Positions 1-9,445 of a DNA stretch of 64,000 bases are shown piece by piece (the stretch's first letter is position 1; each line of letters begins with the position of its first letter). The position numbers and the translations under genes were made by a program. This stretch comes from Erythrobacter aureus. Lineage in GTDB: Bacteria > Pseudomonadota > Alphaproteobacteria > Sphingomonadales > Sphingomonadaceae. Where the stretch lies: NCBI RefSeq assembly GCF_003355455.1, contig NZ_CP031357.1:1776501-1840500 (forward strand), written 5' to 3'. The notes below the pieces were generated by a model. The model did not search any database, was not told where the DNA came from, and saw nothing but the letters and a program-made list of their open reading frames with translations.

Positions 1-2201
1 GCGGTGCGGACGATCTTCGCGGTTGGCGATTACAAACAGGCGATCTTCGGTTTCCAGGGCACGAGTCCGGAAAATTTCCGCGAGGCGCGGGACTATTTCG
101 ACGCAAGGATCAGCGGTGCAACCGAGGCGGCGGGTTCGATACGTGGCGGCCCCCGCTTACGCCCGCTCGAGAAATACGGCCTCGGCCGCAGCTATCGCAC
201 CAACCAGCAAGTGCTCGGCTTTGTGGACCGCGCGATCGATGCGATCGGATGCGATGCTTTTGGTCTCGATACGCCTTCCGACCCGCATAGTGGCAGCCGC
301 GAACCGGGGTTGGTCAGCCTGTGGCAGGTGGTGCGTGTCGCCGAGGAAGAGGACGAGGACGGCGAGCGGGAAGGGTGGCTCGGCCGACACGACCGGAAGC
401 TAGCGGACAATATCGCGAAACAGGTGGCCGCATGGCTAGACCCGGAAGGCGAGGGCTTCACGCTATCGAAGGGCAAGAAGCGTCGCGCCACGGCGGGCGA
501 TGTCATGATCCTCGTCCAGAAGCGGCGCGAACTGGCCGCGCTGATCGTCGCGCGGCTGTACCGTCACGGCGTACCGGTGGCAGGGGTCGACCGGCTGCGC
601 CTGGGTAATCCGCTGGCGGTGAAGGACCTGATGGCGGCGCTGCGCTTCGCCGCGCAGCCGCTCGACGATCTGACGCTCGCCAGCCTGCTGGTTTCGCCGC
701 TGGTCGGCTGGAGCCAGGAAGACCTGCTTACACACGGCTACCGCGCCAAGGGCCAGAGGTTGTGGGAGCATCTACGCGCGAGCGAGCATCCTTTCGTCGC
801 CCAAACCGTCGCGACCTTGCGCGAAATCCTGCGCCGTGCGGATTACGACAGCCCGCAACAATTGCTCCACTGGATACTGATCGGGCCGATGGACGGTCGC
901 CGCAATCTGGTAGCGCGGCTCGGGCGCGAGGCGAACGATCCGATCGACGAACTGCTCAACGCCGCGAACGCCTATGCCGGCGCGCATGTGGCAAGCCTGC
1001 AGGGCTTCATCCGCTGGTTGGACGCAGGTGACGGCGAATTGAAGCGCGAGGCGGGCGAGGGCGGGGACCAGGTCCGGGTGATGACCGTCCACGGCTCGAA
1101 GGGGCTGGAAGCGCCGATCGTCATCCTCGCCGATGCCGCGATCCGTCCCGATGGCGCGGGCGACCTCGTGCTGCGCGAGGAGCTGCCAGGCAGCGATAGC
1201 CTGCGCGAAGTGCCGCTGCCGGGGCTCGGCAAGGACGAGAAGGTCGGCCCCGTGGCGCTGGCCGACGAGGCCGAGGCAGCCAAGGCGATGCAGGAACACT
1301 GGCGGCTGCTCTATGTCGCGCTGACCCGCGCGCAGGAGGCGCTGTTCATCACCGGCTCGCTCGGCCCGCGCGATGCCCGGAACGGTCCGCATGAGGACAG
1401 CTGGTATGCGCGCCTCGAGCCGCTGTTCGGCGAGGACGAGGGCCTTGCCGACGACATCTGGGGTGCCCGCTGGGAGATCGGCGAGAGGGCACCGAGCGTG
1501 AAAGTCGCTTCTGAGGTCTCGGCGGCCACTGCCGCACCGGTACTCCCCGCCTGGGCGCTTGCGCCTATCGGCCCCGAACCGCGCCCGCCGCGCCCGCTGG
1601 CCCCATCGGGTCTGGGTGAGCTGGAGGGCAGCGACCCGCCGCTTCCGCCGGGCGAGGCGAGCGAGGCGGCGCGGCGCGGCACGCTGATCCATGCCCTGCT
1701 CGAGCGGATGCCGCAAATCGCACCCGATGCGCGTGCGGAAAAAGCCCGCGAGTGGCTTGCCCGGCAGGCTGCCGATCTGGGGGAGGTCGAGCGCGAGGAA
1801 ATGCTAAGCAGTGCGCTGGCCGTGCTCGACGATCCGCAATTTGCCGAGGTCTTCGGGCCGCAGGCACTGGCCGAGGTCCCGCTTGCCGCGACGGTCGAGG
1901 GGCAGGTGGTCATGGGGACCGCCGACCGCCTGCTGGTCACTTCCGAGAAAGTCACCGTGGTCGACTTCAAAACCGCTCGCAGGCCCCCCAATCGCTCGAC
2001 GCGATACCCGAGAGCACGATGAAGCAGATGGCCGCCTATGTCGCCGCGCTCGAAATCATATATCCGGGACGCGCCATCGAGGCGGCCGTGCTCTATACCC
2101 AGACGCCGCAGCTCTTCGCCTTGCCGGTCGCCCGCCTTGCCGCCTACAAGGACGCGTTTGCGGAGACGCAGGAAAGTTTTGCCCTGCCACCCATTGAGTA
2201 A
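1..2201 (+). pseudogene. addA: AddA, double-strand break repair helicase-nuclease, C-terminal part, frameshifted
   Basis: The window opens inside this gene. AddA is the helicase-nuclease subunit of AddAB, which resects double-strand breaks for recombination. Visible in order: an SF1 helicase motif (VGDYKQAIFGFQG), the later helicase motif VMTVHGSKGLEAP, and LLYVALTRAQE. A C-terminal RecB-type nuclease follows, with an early His (TLIHALLE), Asp in MGTADRL and the catalytic D-x-K in VVDFKT. Directly after that, at a run of six C (1984-1989), the frame is lost and would stop at 2022. The next frame continues sensibly (PQSLDAIPEST, then QMAAYVAAL, the nuclease Q-x3-Y motif) to a stop at 2199-2201. 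A seventh C would restore one protein reading KTARRPPQSLD. This is either a homopolymer error or a real lesion that removes the end of the nuclease. trxA follows, an arrangement familiar from sphingomonads. Confidence 0.85.
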
Positions 2202-2253
2202 TCCAGACTGCCGCCCACATCGGGCGCTATACGATGTTTCCAGGAGATACCCC

Positions 2254-2574
2254 ATGGCAACCACCGCCGTTACCGATGCCAGCTTCAAGTCCGACGTGCT
2301 CGAAAGCGACAAGCCGGTGCTGGTCGATTTCTGGGCTGACTGGTGCGGTCCCTGCAAGATGATCGCACCCGCGCTCGAGGAACTGAGCGAGGAACTGGGC
2401 GACAAGGTCACCATTGCCAAGATGGATATCATGGAGAACCCCGGCATTCCTGGCGAAATGGGTGTCCAGTCGATTCCCTATCTGGTGCTGTTCAAGAATG
2501 GCGAACCGGCGGCGCAGATGCGCGGCGCGGCGCCCAAAGGCCAGCTCAAGCAGTGGCTTGAAAGCGAACTTTAA
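2254..2574 (+). CDS. trxA: Thioredoxin TrxA
   Basis: Cytoplasmic dithiol-disulfide oxidoreductase of 106 aa, the normal TrxA length, which supplies electrons to ribonucleotide reductase and repair enzymes. The active site WCGPC is present (Cys31, Cys34), followed by K-M-I-A-P as in classical Trx. The cis-proline loop reads SIPYL (Pro75), where most thioredoxins have IPT. The stretch just before it (MENPGIPGEMGVQ) is also unlike the usual form, so substrate choice may differ slightly. ATG 2254 is preceded by AGGAG at 2242-2246. The gene sits just after addA. Its stop codon overlaps the stop of the opposing phosphatase gene in a shared TTAA. Confidence 0.95.
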   Translation: MATTAVTDASFKSDVLESDKPVLVDFWADWCGPCKMIAPALEELSEELGDKVTIAKMDIMENPGIPGEMGVQSIPYLVLFKNGEPAAQMRGAAPKGQLKQWLESEL

Positions 2575-3386
2575 TTCATTTTCGCATATAGTTCGGCAAG
2601 TTCGTCCCACAGGGCCGGGCTTGCCGCACCCAACAGGCCCGGCCGATCCCACTGGTCGACACGATAAGCGGATCCGTCGGGCCTTGCTGCCTTGCCGCCC
2701 GCTTCGTTGAGCCACAAAACGCCCGCCGCGTGATCCCAGGCGAGCGTGCGCTCGAAGATCGAGACGTCATTTACACCCAGCGCCAGCCGAGGGTATTGCT
2801 CAGCCGCGCAAAACGGAATGTCGACCAGTTCGTAATTGGGCGAGATATGGCGGCGCGTGGCCTCGCGGCGTTCCTCTTCCATGAAGATCAGCGAGATCGC
2901 GCCGATTGGCGGCGCCTTTCCGGTCGGTCGCGCAACGATCCGCCCGCCGTCGATGGTGGCGCCTTTTCCCTTATGCGCGGCGCAGAAGCGGCCCGATAGG
3001 CAATCGTAAATCCATCCGGACTGCGCTTCGCCGTCCATTGCCTGCGCAATGATGATCCCGAAAGGCGGCTTGCCAGTGGCGAAATTGCGCGTTCCGTCGA
3101 CCGGATCGACGATCCAGCAGGGCCGGTCGAGCCGGTCGAGCACCGCGGGATCGGCATGAGCCACTTCCTCGCCGACGAAGGCCGGCGTACTGTCGATTTG
3201 CAGCAGACCTTCGCGCAGCAGCGCTTCGCTTTCCCTGTCGGCGATGGTTACGGGATCGTTGCCGCCCTTGTCCTCGACTTCGCCCGCGGCAAGATTGCGG
3301 TAGCGCGGCATGATCGCCAGTTCGGTCACGCGCTGCATGAGCGCGAGGATCTCGCGGTCGAGGGTCTCGGTATTCCTCGGGGTCAC
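2571..3386 (-). CDS. Inositol monophosphatase family protein (possible histidinol-phosphatase HisN type)
   Basis: Mg-dependent sugar/alcohol phosphatase of the IMPase fold, 271 aa. The metal-binding residues are in place: FVGEE (Glu73/74), DPVDGT (Asp94 and Asp97) and WDHAAG (Asp218). GTG 3386 is chosen because it overlaps the argJ stop as GTGA, a typical translational coupling, and because the upstream extension is only argJ read in another frame. Coupling to argJ and the presence of a second, more SuhB-like paralogue at 53.7 kb suggest an amino-acid biosynthetic substrate such as histidinol phosphate. That is inference: the sequence alone does not separate HisN from inositol phosphatases. 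Confidence 0.85.
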   Translation of the reverse strand: MTPRNTETLDREILALMQRVTELAIMPRYRNLAAGEVEDKGGNDPVTIADRESEALLREGLLQIDSTPAFVGEEVAHADPAVLDRLDRPCWIVDPVDGTRNFATGKPPFGIIIAQAMDGEAQSGWIYDCLSGRFCAAHKGKGATIDGGRIVARPTGKAPPIGAISLIFMEEERREATRRHISPNYELVDIPFCAAEQYPRLALGVNDVSIFERTLAWDHAAGVLWLNEAGGKAARPDGSAYRVDQWDRPGLLGAASPALWDELAELYAKMN

Positions 3387-4609
3387 GAGCGATAATCCGC
3401 GTTGATCGATATGTATCCGTGGGTCAGATCGCAGGTCCACACCGTGGCGCGGCCATCGCCGATGCCCAGATCGACATCGATCCGGATGTCCTGGCCTTCC
3501 AAATGTTTCGCGACCGGCGCTTCGTCGTAATCGGCGAGCGGCTGTCCGTCCCTTGCAGCCCAGGTCCCGCCGAACCCGATAGAGAGCCTGTCTCGGTCCG
3601 CCGGTTCGCCTGCCTTGCCGACGGCCATGACCACGCGCCCCCAATTGGCATCGCCGCCCGCGATCGCGGTCTTCACCAGCGGGGAATTGGCGATGGAAAG
3701 GCCGATGCGGCGCGCGCTGGCGTCGTCCGCCGCTCCGGTTACCGCGATTTCGATGAATTTCTGCGCGCCTTCGCCGTCGCGAACAACAAGCTGCGCCAGT
3801 TCGCGGCACAGCTGGAGCAGGGCTGCGTAGAATGCGTCCGCCCCGGCATCCTCCCAGGCGGCAAGCGGAGCATTGCCGGCCTTGCCGGTCGCGAACAGCA
3901 GCACCGTGTCGCTGGTCGAGGTATCGCCATCGACCGTTATGCAGGAAAAGCTCGCCTGATTCGCCTTCGACAGCATTTCCTGCAGGAAAGCGGGCTCCAC
4001 GGCAGCGTCGGTGAAGATATAGCCCAGCATTGTCGCCATGTCGGGTGCGATCATCCCGCTGCCTTTGATGAAACCCGCCAGTTCGACCCGCGTCTCTCCC
4101 AGCATTGCGGAGGTATGCGCGCCCTTGGTGAAGGTGTCGGTCGTGCCGATGGCGGTAGCTGCCGCTTCCCATCCGCAGGGTTCGGCGGCGAGGACGGCTT
4201 CGACCCCGCTGCGCGCCTTGTCCTTGGGCAGCGGCACGCCGATCACACCCGTTGAGGAGACGAATACCTGCTCGCTCTCGCAGCCGAGTGCACCGGCAAC
4301 CTGCTCGACGATCTGCTCGACCGCTTCGCGTCCGCGATAGCCGGTGAAGGCATTCGAGTTGCCCGCATTGACGATCAGCGCGCGGGCACGACCTTGCCCG
4401 ATCTGCTCGCGCCCCATCTCGACCTCGCTCGAGGCGCAGGCGCTTTTGGTAAAGACGCCCGCCACCGCTGTGCCTTCAGCCAGCTCGGCAAAGGTCAGGT
4501 CGGCACGCTCCCACGTTTTGTAACCTGCGCGCGCCACGCGCAGCGTCACGCCGTCGATGTGCGGCAATTCGGGGAAAGGGCGGGCGAGGGGAGAGCGATC
4601 GAGTTCCAT
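3383..4609 (-). CDS. argJ: Bifunctional glutamate N-acetyltransferase / N-acetylglutamate synthase ArgJ
   Basis: Arginine biosynthesis enzyme that recycles the acetyl group from N-acetylornithine to glutamate. It is 408 aa, the usual length. ArgJ is made as one chain and cleaves itself before a Thr nucleophile. That site is visible in GMIAPDMATMLGY, with Thr193 following Ala192. Other family signatures are VNAGNSNAFTG, SSTGVIG, TVDGDTSTSDT and the C-terminal ISINADYRS. ATG 4609 is preferred because residues upstream of it do not resemble the family. The downstream IMPase gene starts inside its stop codon. It is divergent from the small secreted protein gene and secA. Confidence 0.95.
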   Translation of the reverse strand: MELDRSPLARPFPELPHIDGVTLRVARAGYKTWERADLTFAELAEGTAVAGVFTKSACASSEVEMGREQIGQGRARALIVNAGNSNAFTGYRGREAVEQIVEQVAGALGCESEQVFVSSTGVIGVPLPKDKARSGVEAVLAAEPCGWEAAATAIGTTDTFTKGAHTSAMLGETRVELAGFIKGSGMIAPDMATMLGYIFTDAAVEPAFLQEMLSKANQASFSCITVDGDTSTSDTVLLFATGKAGNAPLAAWEDAGADAFYAALLQLCRELAQLVVRDGEGAQKFIEIAVTGAADDASARRIGLSIANSPLVKTAIAGGDANWGRVVMAVGKAGEPADRDRLSIGFGGTWAARDGQPLADYDEAPVAKHLEGQDIRIDVDLGIGDGRATVWTCDLTHGYISINADYRS

Positions 4610-4698
4610 TGCGCATGCCGAATAGGGGCAGACTGGCCCGGGGTAAACGGTCAAGCGGGGTGGACGCGCTCGGTGACACGCCCTATCTGAGCGATGCA

Positions 4699-4968
4699 AT
4701 GCTTCGTCGCCTGATTACCCTGCTTGCGCTTCTGACCGGCCTTGCTGCCGCTGGTGCGCCTGCGCATGCGGTTGTCTATAGCGCCGCGTCGGGTGTCGAA
4801 GTTGCTGCCGGGGCCGAAAAGCCCTGCAAGGGCGAGGCTTGCGAACGCCGTGCCGCGGCCCGCCGGTCGCTGGACGGCCCGCGCACCGCGAAGCCTTGTA
4901 AGCCTGAACCCTTTGTTACGGTTTTCATTCCGACCGTACAATTGGGCATTGACCGCGCCTACGAATAG
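4699..4968 (+). CDS. Small secreted protein of unknown function
   Basis: An 89-aa protein with a clear Sec signal peptide: two arginines, a long Leu/Ala core and a cleavage site after AHA near residue 24. The mature part is about 65 residues, basic in the middle, with three Cys (two in the KPCKGEAC segment and one in a later KPCKPEP segment). It ends in a hydrophobic stretch (FVTVFIPTVQLG). No family is recognised. ATG 4699 is chosen because it begins exactly at the signal peptide. An upstream in-frame ATG at 4609 would add an unlikely polar leader and overlap argJ's start. It lies between argJ and secA, where many alphaproteobacteria carry a parvulin-type isomerase. Confidence 0.65.
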   Translation: MLRRLITLLALLTGLAAAGAPAHAVVYSAASGVEVAAGAEKPCKGEACERRAAARRSLDGPRTAKPCKPEPFVTVFIPTVQLGIDRAYE

Positions 4969-5065
4969 CGCGCGCTCTACCAAGACATCCGATTTCCTCC
5001 CGCCACCATGATCGTGCGCGGGTGTTCCCGCCATAGTTCATCAGGAAGGCTCGAAGGCCCCTCAC

Positions 5066-7825
5066 ATGCTCAATTCCATAATGAAGGCCGTATTCGGCTC
5101 ATCCAATGACCGCTACGTCAAATCTCTCGGCAAGATCGTCAACCAGATCAACGCGCTCGAACCGCAGCTTCAGGCTCTGAGCGATGACGAGCTCGCCGCG
5201 CAGACCGACAAGTTCCGCACGCAACTGGCCGATGGCAAAACGCTCGACGATATTCTTCCCGAAGCTTTTGCCACGGTGCGCGAAGCGTCGGTCCGTGTGC
5301 TCGGCATGCGGCATTTCGATGTGCAGATGGTCGGCGGTATCGTTCTCCATCGCGGCGAGATTGCCGAGATGCGCACCGGCGAGGGCAAGACGCTGGTCGC
5401 GACGCTGGCGACCTATCTGAACGCGATCGAAGGCAAGGGCGTACACGTCGTTACCGTCAACGACTATCTCGCCGCGCGCGATGCGGAATGGATGGGCCGC
5501 TTGCACAAGTTCCTCGGCCTGACCGTGGGTGTAATTGTCCCCAACCTGAGCGAGCACCAGCGCCGCGAAGCCTATAATTCGGACATCACCTATTCGACCA
5601 ATAACGAACTCGGCTTTGATTATCTGCGCGATAATATGAAGCACGAGCGGGGCCAGATGGTCCAGCGTCCCTTCAATTTCGCCATCGTCGATGAAGTCGA
5701 TTCGATCCTGATTGACGAAGCGCGCACACCGCTGATCATTTCCGGCCCGACCGAGGACAAGTCCGACCTCTACATGTCCATTGACGAGGTGGTGAAGCAG
5801 TTCCCCGAGGACTGGTATGAGAAGGACGAAAAGCAGCGCAGCATTCAGCTCACCGAAGACGGTACCGAGGAGGTCGAGAAACTGCTGATCGAGCGTGGCC
5901 TGCTCGAGACCGAAAACCTCTACGATGTCGAAAACACCCAGGTCGTCCATCACCTCGACCAGGCCCTGCGCGCGGTGCATATGTTCAAACGCGACACGGA
6001 TTATATCGTGAAGGACGACAAGGTCGTCATCATCGATGAATTCACGGGCCGCATGATGGACGGGCGCCGCTGGTCGAACGGCCTGCACCAGGCTGTAGAG
6101 GCCAAGGAAGGTGTAAAGATCGAACCCGAGAACCAGACGCTCGCTTCGATCACCTTCCAGAACTATTTCCGCATGTATCCCAAGCTGTCGGGTATGACCG
6201 GCACCGCGGCGACCGAAGCAGCGGAGTTCTGGGACATCTACAAGATGAACGTGGTCGAAATCCCGACCAATGTTCCCGTCGCGCGCATCGACGAGGACGA
6301 CGAATTCTACAAGAACACGCAAGACAAGTTCAAAGCCATCGCCAAGGCGATCGCCGAGAAGAACGCCATAGGGCAGCCGGTGCTGGTTGGCACCGTCTCG
6401 ATCGAGAAATCCGAACTGCTCAGTGAGTTCCTCAGGCAGGAAGGTGTCGAACATGAAGTCCTCAACGCACGCCAGCATGAGCGGGAGGCCCATATCGTGG
6501 CCCAGGCCGGCCGTATCGGGGCCGTGACCATCGCCACCAACATGGCCGGTCGCGGGACGGACATTCAACTGGGCGGCAATGTGGATTTCCGTATCGACGA
6601 TGAACTCCGCGACATGGAAGAAGGCGCCAAGAAGGATCTCGAGATCGAGCGTATCAAGGCCGAAGTCGCTGCGGAGCGTCAGAAGGTGCTCGATGCGGGG
6701 GGGCTTTTTGTGCTCGGCACCGAGCGGCATGAAAGCCGCCGTATCGACAATCAGCTTCGTGGCCGTTCGGGCCGTCAGGGCGATCCGGGTCTTTCACGCT
6801 TCTATCTGTGCCTCGAAGACGATCTGCTGCGCATCTTCGGCCCCGATACGCTGTTTGCGAAGATGATGAATTCCAACCTTGAGGATGGCGAGGCGATCGG
6901 CTCGAAATGGCTGTCCAAGGCCATCGAGACTGCGCAGAAGAAGGTCGAGGCGCGCAACTACGAAATCCGCAAACAGGTCGTGCAGTACGACGACGTGATG
7001 AACGACCAGCGCAAGGTCATCTACGAGCAGCGCGCGGAAATCATGGACAGCGAAGCAGTGGAAGATGTCGTTGTCGACATGCGCCACGATGCGATCAATT
7101 CGATCGTGTCCCAAGCCTGCCCGCCGGGCTCCTATCCCGAACAGTGGGATATCGATGGCCTCAAGACACGCGTGCACGAAGTGTTGAATTTCGATGCGCC
7201 AGTGGAACAATGGGTCGAGGAGGATCAGGTCGAACCCGAGATCATCGAGGAACGCCTGGCTGCCGAAGCTGATCGCATCATGGAAAACAAGATCGCGGCG
7301 GCGGATCCTTCACTCTGGCGCCGGATCGAGAAAAGCGTTCTGTTACAAGAGCTTGACGGGCAGTGGAAGGACCATCTCGCCACGCTCGACGCGCTGCGCC
7401 AGGTCGTGGGCCTGCGCGCCCATGCTCAGAAGCAGCCGCTCAACGAATACAAGCAGGAAGCGTTCAGTCTCTTCGAATCCATGCTCGACAAGTTGCGCGA
7501 AACCGTGACGAACAAACTGATCCGCCTCGAGCTGGTCGAGCCGGCCCCGCTGCCGGATGTGGACCTGCCCGAGCTTCCCGATTTCCTGACCGGCCACATC
7601 GATCCGCTTACCGGCATCGACAATTCGGATGATGACGATGGTTCGCGGGGGCGCGAAGCCCTGTTCGGTGCGCTGGCCGGCAGCGCCCGCGCGGCCGTCG
7701 GTCCCGGCGGTTCGGCGAAAGAGAATCCCTATGCCGAAATGGACATCAGCCGCAATGCGCCATGTCCCTGCGGTTCGGGCAACAAATACAAGCACTGCCA
7801 CGGCGCGATCAGCGCAAGGGCATGA
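5066..7825 (+). CDS. secA: Preprotein translocase ATPase SecA
   Basis: Motor ATPase that drives unfolded preproteins through SecYEG. At 919 aa it is typical for alphaproteobacteria. The Walker A motif is MRTGEGKTL (residues 102-110), Walker B is VDEVDS (about 209), and late helicase motifs include NMAGRGTDIQLGG and RGRSGRQGDPG. The C-terminus carries the zinc-binding SecB/lipid-interacting tail CPCGSGNKYKHCHG, so the protein is full length. ATG 5066 begins MLNSIMKAVFGSSNDR, the normal family start. A stem-loop lies just after the stop codon. Confidence 0.98.
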   Translation: MLNSIMKAVFGSSNDRYVKSLGKIVNQINALEPQLQALSDDELAAQTDKFRTQLADGKTLDDILPEAFATVREASVRVLGMRHFDVQMVGGIVLHRGEIAEMRTGEGKTLVATLATYLNAIEGKGVHVVTVNDYLAARDAEWMGRLHKFLGLTVGVIVPNLSEHQRREAYNSDITYSTNNELGFDYLRDNMKHERGQMVQRPFNFAIVDEVDSILIDEARTPLIISGPTEDKSDLYMSIDEVVKQFPEDWYEKDEKQRSIQLTEDGTEEVEKLLIERGLLETENLYDVENTQVVHHLDQALRAVHMFKRDTDYIVKDDKVVIIDEFTGRMMDGRRWSNGLHQAVEAKEGVKIEPENQTLASITFQNYFRMYPKLSGMTGTAATEAAEFWDIYKMNVVEIPTNVPVARIDEDDEFYKNTQDKFKAIAKAIAEKNAIGQPVLVGTVSIEKSELLSEFLRQEGVEHEVLNARQHEREAHIVAQAGRIGAVTIATNMAGRGTDIQLGGNVDFRIDDELRDMEEGAKKDLEIERIKAEVAAERQKVLDAGGLFVLGTERHESRRIDNQLRGRSGRQGDPGLSRFYLCLEDDLLRIFGPDTLFAKMMNSNLEDGEAIGSKWLSKAIETAQKKVEARNYEIRKQVVQYDDVMNDQRKVIYEQRAEIMDSEAVEDVVVDMRHDAINSIVSQACPPGSYPEQWDIDGLKTRVHEVLNFDAPVEQWVEEDQVEPEIIEERLAAEADRIMENKIAAADPSLWRRIEKSVLLQELDGQWKDHLATLDALRQVVGLRAHAQKQPLNEYKQEAFSLFESMLDKLRETVTNKLIRLELVEPAPLPDVDLPELPDFLTGHIDPLTGIDNSDDDDGSRGREALFGALAGSARAAVGPGGSAKENPYAEMDISRNAPCPCGSGNKYKHCHGAISARA

Positions 7826-7833
7826 GCGGGCAT

Positions 7834-7866
7834 GGCAGCCCCGATGCTAGATGCGCCGGGGCTGCC
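7834..7866. terminator. Stem-loop between secA and the GNAT gene
   Basis: A perfect 9-bp inverted repeat (GGCAGCCCC / GGGGCTGCC, 15-nt loop) starts nine bases after the secA stop and overlaps the last codons of the opposing GNAT gene. There is no clear T-run on either side, so it may be a bidirectional but imperfect terminator, or only an mRNA 3' protecting hairpin. Confidence 0.4.
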
Positions 7867-8464
7867 TCACCATGGGCATGAGCGGTGGGCAGCCCGGTTC
7901 GGGATGGATTGGCTGGCCGAGCGGTTCGAATCCGCATGAGCTATAGAATCCGGTATTCGCCGGGTTCGAATTTTCGAGATAGGCGGGAAGTCCCTGGCGG
8001 TCGCAAGCATCCAACACGGGCTGGATGAGCTTACGGCCAAGCCCCTTGCCGCGTGCCGCTGGGCGAACACCGATACTGAAAAGATAGGCGTGTTCGAAGG
8101 TTGGGTGCCGGTCTTCCATGGCCTTGCCCGTTTGAACGGCGCGGCTCACGGCACCCAGACCGCAGTGCAGCAGGGTTGGCATAACGAAAGCCGCATAGTC
8201 CCGTAGCCCGAAGTTCCCGTCTCCGCCCGGCAGCATCCACATGCAGGCGCCCTCATCCCCCCGAGCATAGCAGAAACCGCGCGGGACATAGATGCGGCGC
8301 GCCTGCAAACGGAAGAGGTGTTCGATCCCCGCAAATTTGCGGAAAACCCACAGGTTGAACGGATCGTGGCGAAAAGCGTCGGCGGTGATATCGCCGATCA
8401 TGTCGGCAGCGCCGGGGCCAGCACGCGCAAGCGTCCCGTCCAGATCGATATCGCTTGTCAGCAA
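7847..8464 (-). CDS. GNAT family N-acetyltransferase
   Basis: Acetyl-CoA-dependent acyltransferase of unknown substrate, about 205 aa. The acetyl-CoA pyrophosphate-binding motif A is clear (IGVRPAARGKGLGRKL, about residues 131-146), followed by the usual ENSNPANTGFYSSCGF segment near the C-terminus. Cys and Trp are frequent in the middle part. The frame is open to a GTG at 8482, but a strong AGGAGGGAGG lies just inside that frame (8471-8480). The TTG at 8464, about nine bases further on, is therefore the better start. The gene runs convergent to secA and divergent from the TSUP permease. Confidence 0.8.
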   Translation of the reverse strand: MLTSDIDLDGTLARAGPGAADMIGDITADAFRHDPFNLWVFRKFAGIEHLFRLQARRIYVPRGFCYARGDEGACMWMLPGGDGNFGLRDYAAFVMPTLLHCGLGAVSRAVQTGKAMEDRHPTFEHAYLFSIGVRPAARGKGLGRKLIQPVLDACDRQGLPAYLENSNPANTGFYSSCGFEPLGQPIHPEPGCPPLMPMVRQPRRI

Positions 8465-8527
8465 TTCAGCCTCCCTCCTCACTTGCAGATGCTAGCCCGC
8501 CCCGCAATGTCGGTCTAGACGGCTTGC

Positions 8528-9268
8528 ATGCCCGCCCTCGCAATCGCATTTTTCGTTACAGCCCTGCTGTATGCCAGTGTGGGTTTCGGCGGAGGATCGA
8601 CCTATACGGCTCTGCTGGCGCTTGCGCAGGTGGACTACAGAATTCTCCCCCTGCTCGCTCTGACGTGCAATATCGTGGTCGTTGCGGGTAGCTCGCTGCG
8701 CTTCGCCCGCGCAGGGATAACGCCCTGGCGTGGAGCGCTGGTCCTCACCGGGATCGCAGCGCCGGCGGCGTTTCTCGGGGGGCTTACTCCGATTTCGGAA
8801 AAAGCCTTTCTGGGAATACTCGGCGTCAGCCTGGTTCTCACGGCACTGACGCTGCTCGTGCCTGTGCAGGAAACGCCGAAAAAACATCCGACGCGGCTTG
8901 CCGGTGTGATGCCCTTGCTCGCGGCATCGTTCGGTTATCTTGCGGGCCTGGTCGGAATAGGTGGCGGAATTTTCCTCGCGCCGTTTCTTCATCTTGCGAG
9001 ATGGGACAGTGCGCGGGCGATTGCGGCCACTGCAAGCCTGTTCATCCTCGTGAATTCGCTGTTTGGTCTCGCCGGACAGCTGCTGAAAGGCGGGGCGGGG
9101 CGCCTGGGCACGGCTGTGGACCTCGGCCTCCCGCTCATCGTCGCGGTGGCCATCGGTGGTCAGATCGGCAGCCTGCTGGCACTCAAATACCTGCCGCAAC
9201 GCTGGATCCGGCTCGGCACAGCCGCGCTTACCGCCTGGGTGGGCGGGCGCTTGCTGTTGAATTTGTGA
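8528..9268 (+). CDS. TSUP (TauE/SafE) family membrane permease
   Basis: A 246-aa inner-membrane protein with about eight hydrophobic segments in two similar halves. Each half opens with a glycine-rich motif: YASVGFGGGSTY near the N-terminus and GLVGIGGGIFLAPF in the middle. That duplicated pattern is typical of TSUP permeases, many of which export sulfite, sulfoacetate or other organosulfonates. The substrate cannot be read from the sequence, and no sulfur-metabolism genes adjoin it. The stop lies six bases before the 3' end of the opposing tRNA-Asn. Confidence 0.85.
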   Translation: MPALAIAFFVTALLYASVGFGGGSTYTALLALAQVDYRILPLLALTCNIVVVAGSSLRFARAGITPWRGALVLTGIAAPAAFLGGLTPISEKAFLGILGVSLVLTALTLLVPVQETPKKHPTRLAGVMPLLAASFGYLAGLVGIGGGIFLAPFLHLARWDSARAIAATASLFILVNSLFGLAGQLLKGGAGRLGTAVDLGLPLIVAVAIGGQIGSLLALKYLPQRWIRLGTAALTAWVGGRLLLNL

Positions 9269-9274
9269 GAAAAG

Positions 9275-9349
9275 TGGCTCCCCGAGTTGGATTCGAACCA
9301 ACGACCAAGTGATTAACAGTCACCTACTCTACCGCTGAGCTATCGGGGA
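9275..9349 (-). tRNA. tRNA-Asn (GTT)
   Basis: Read on the minus strand, a full cloverleaf is present. The acceptor stem TCCCCGA pairs with TCGGGGA, discriminator G and an encoded CCA follow, the D-arm contains GCTCAGCGGTAGAG, the anticodon loop CTGTTAATC carries GTT, and the T-loop is GGTTCGAATCC. Length is 75 nt including CCA. It lies tail to tail with the TSUP gene. Confidence 0.97.
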
Positions 9350-9445
9350 GCAGCCCGCTGGGCAGGGGTGCGCCTATATGGGCGCGATTCCGGTTTGGCA
9401 AGCAGGCAAATGGCAAAAATTGTGCGGCGCGGTGAGAAAGTGTTC

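Noticed and set aside
5099..6730. Long minus-strand open frame (543 codons) opposite secA
   Set aside because: It mirrors the codon pattern of secA on the other strand; the translated sequence has no recognisable motif, and secA is complete and certain.
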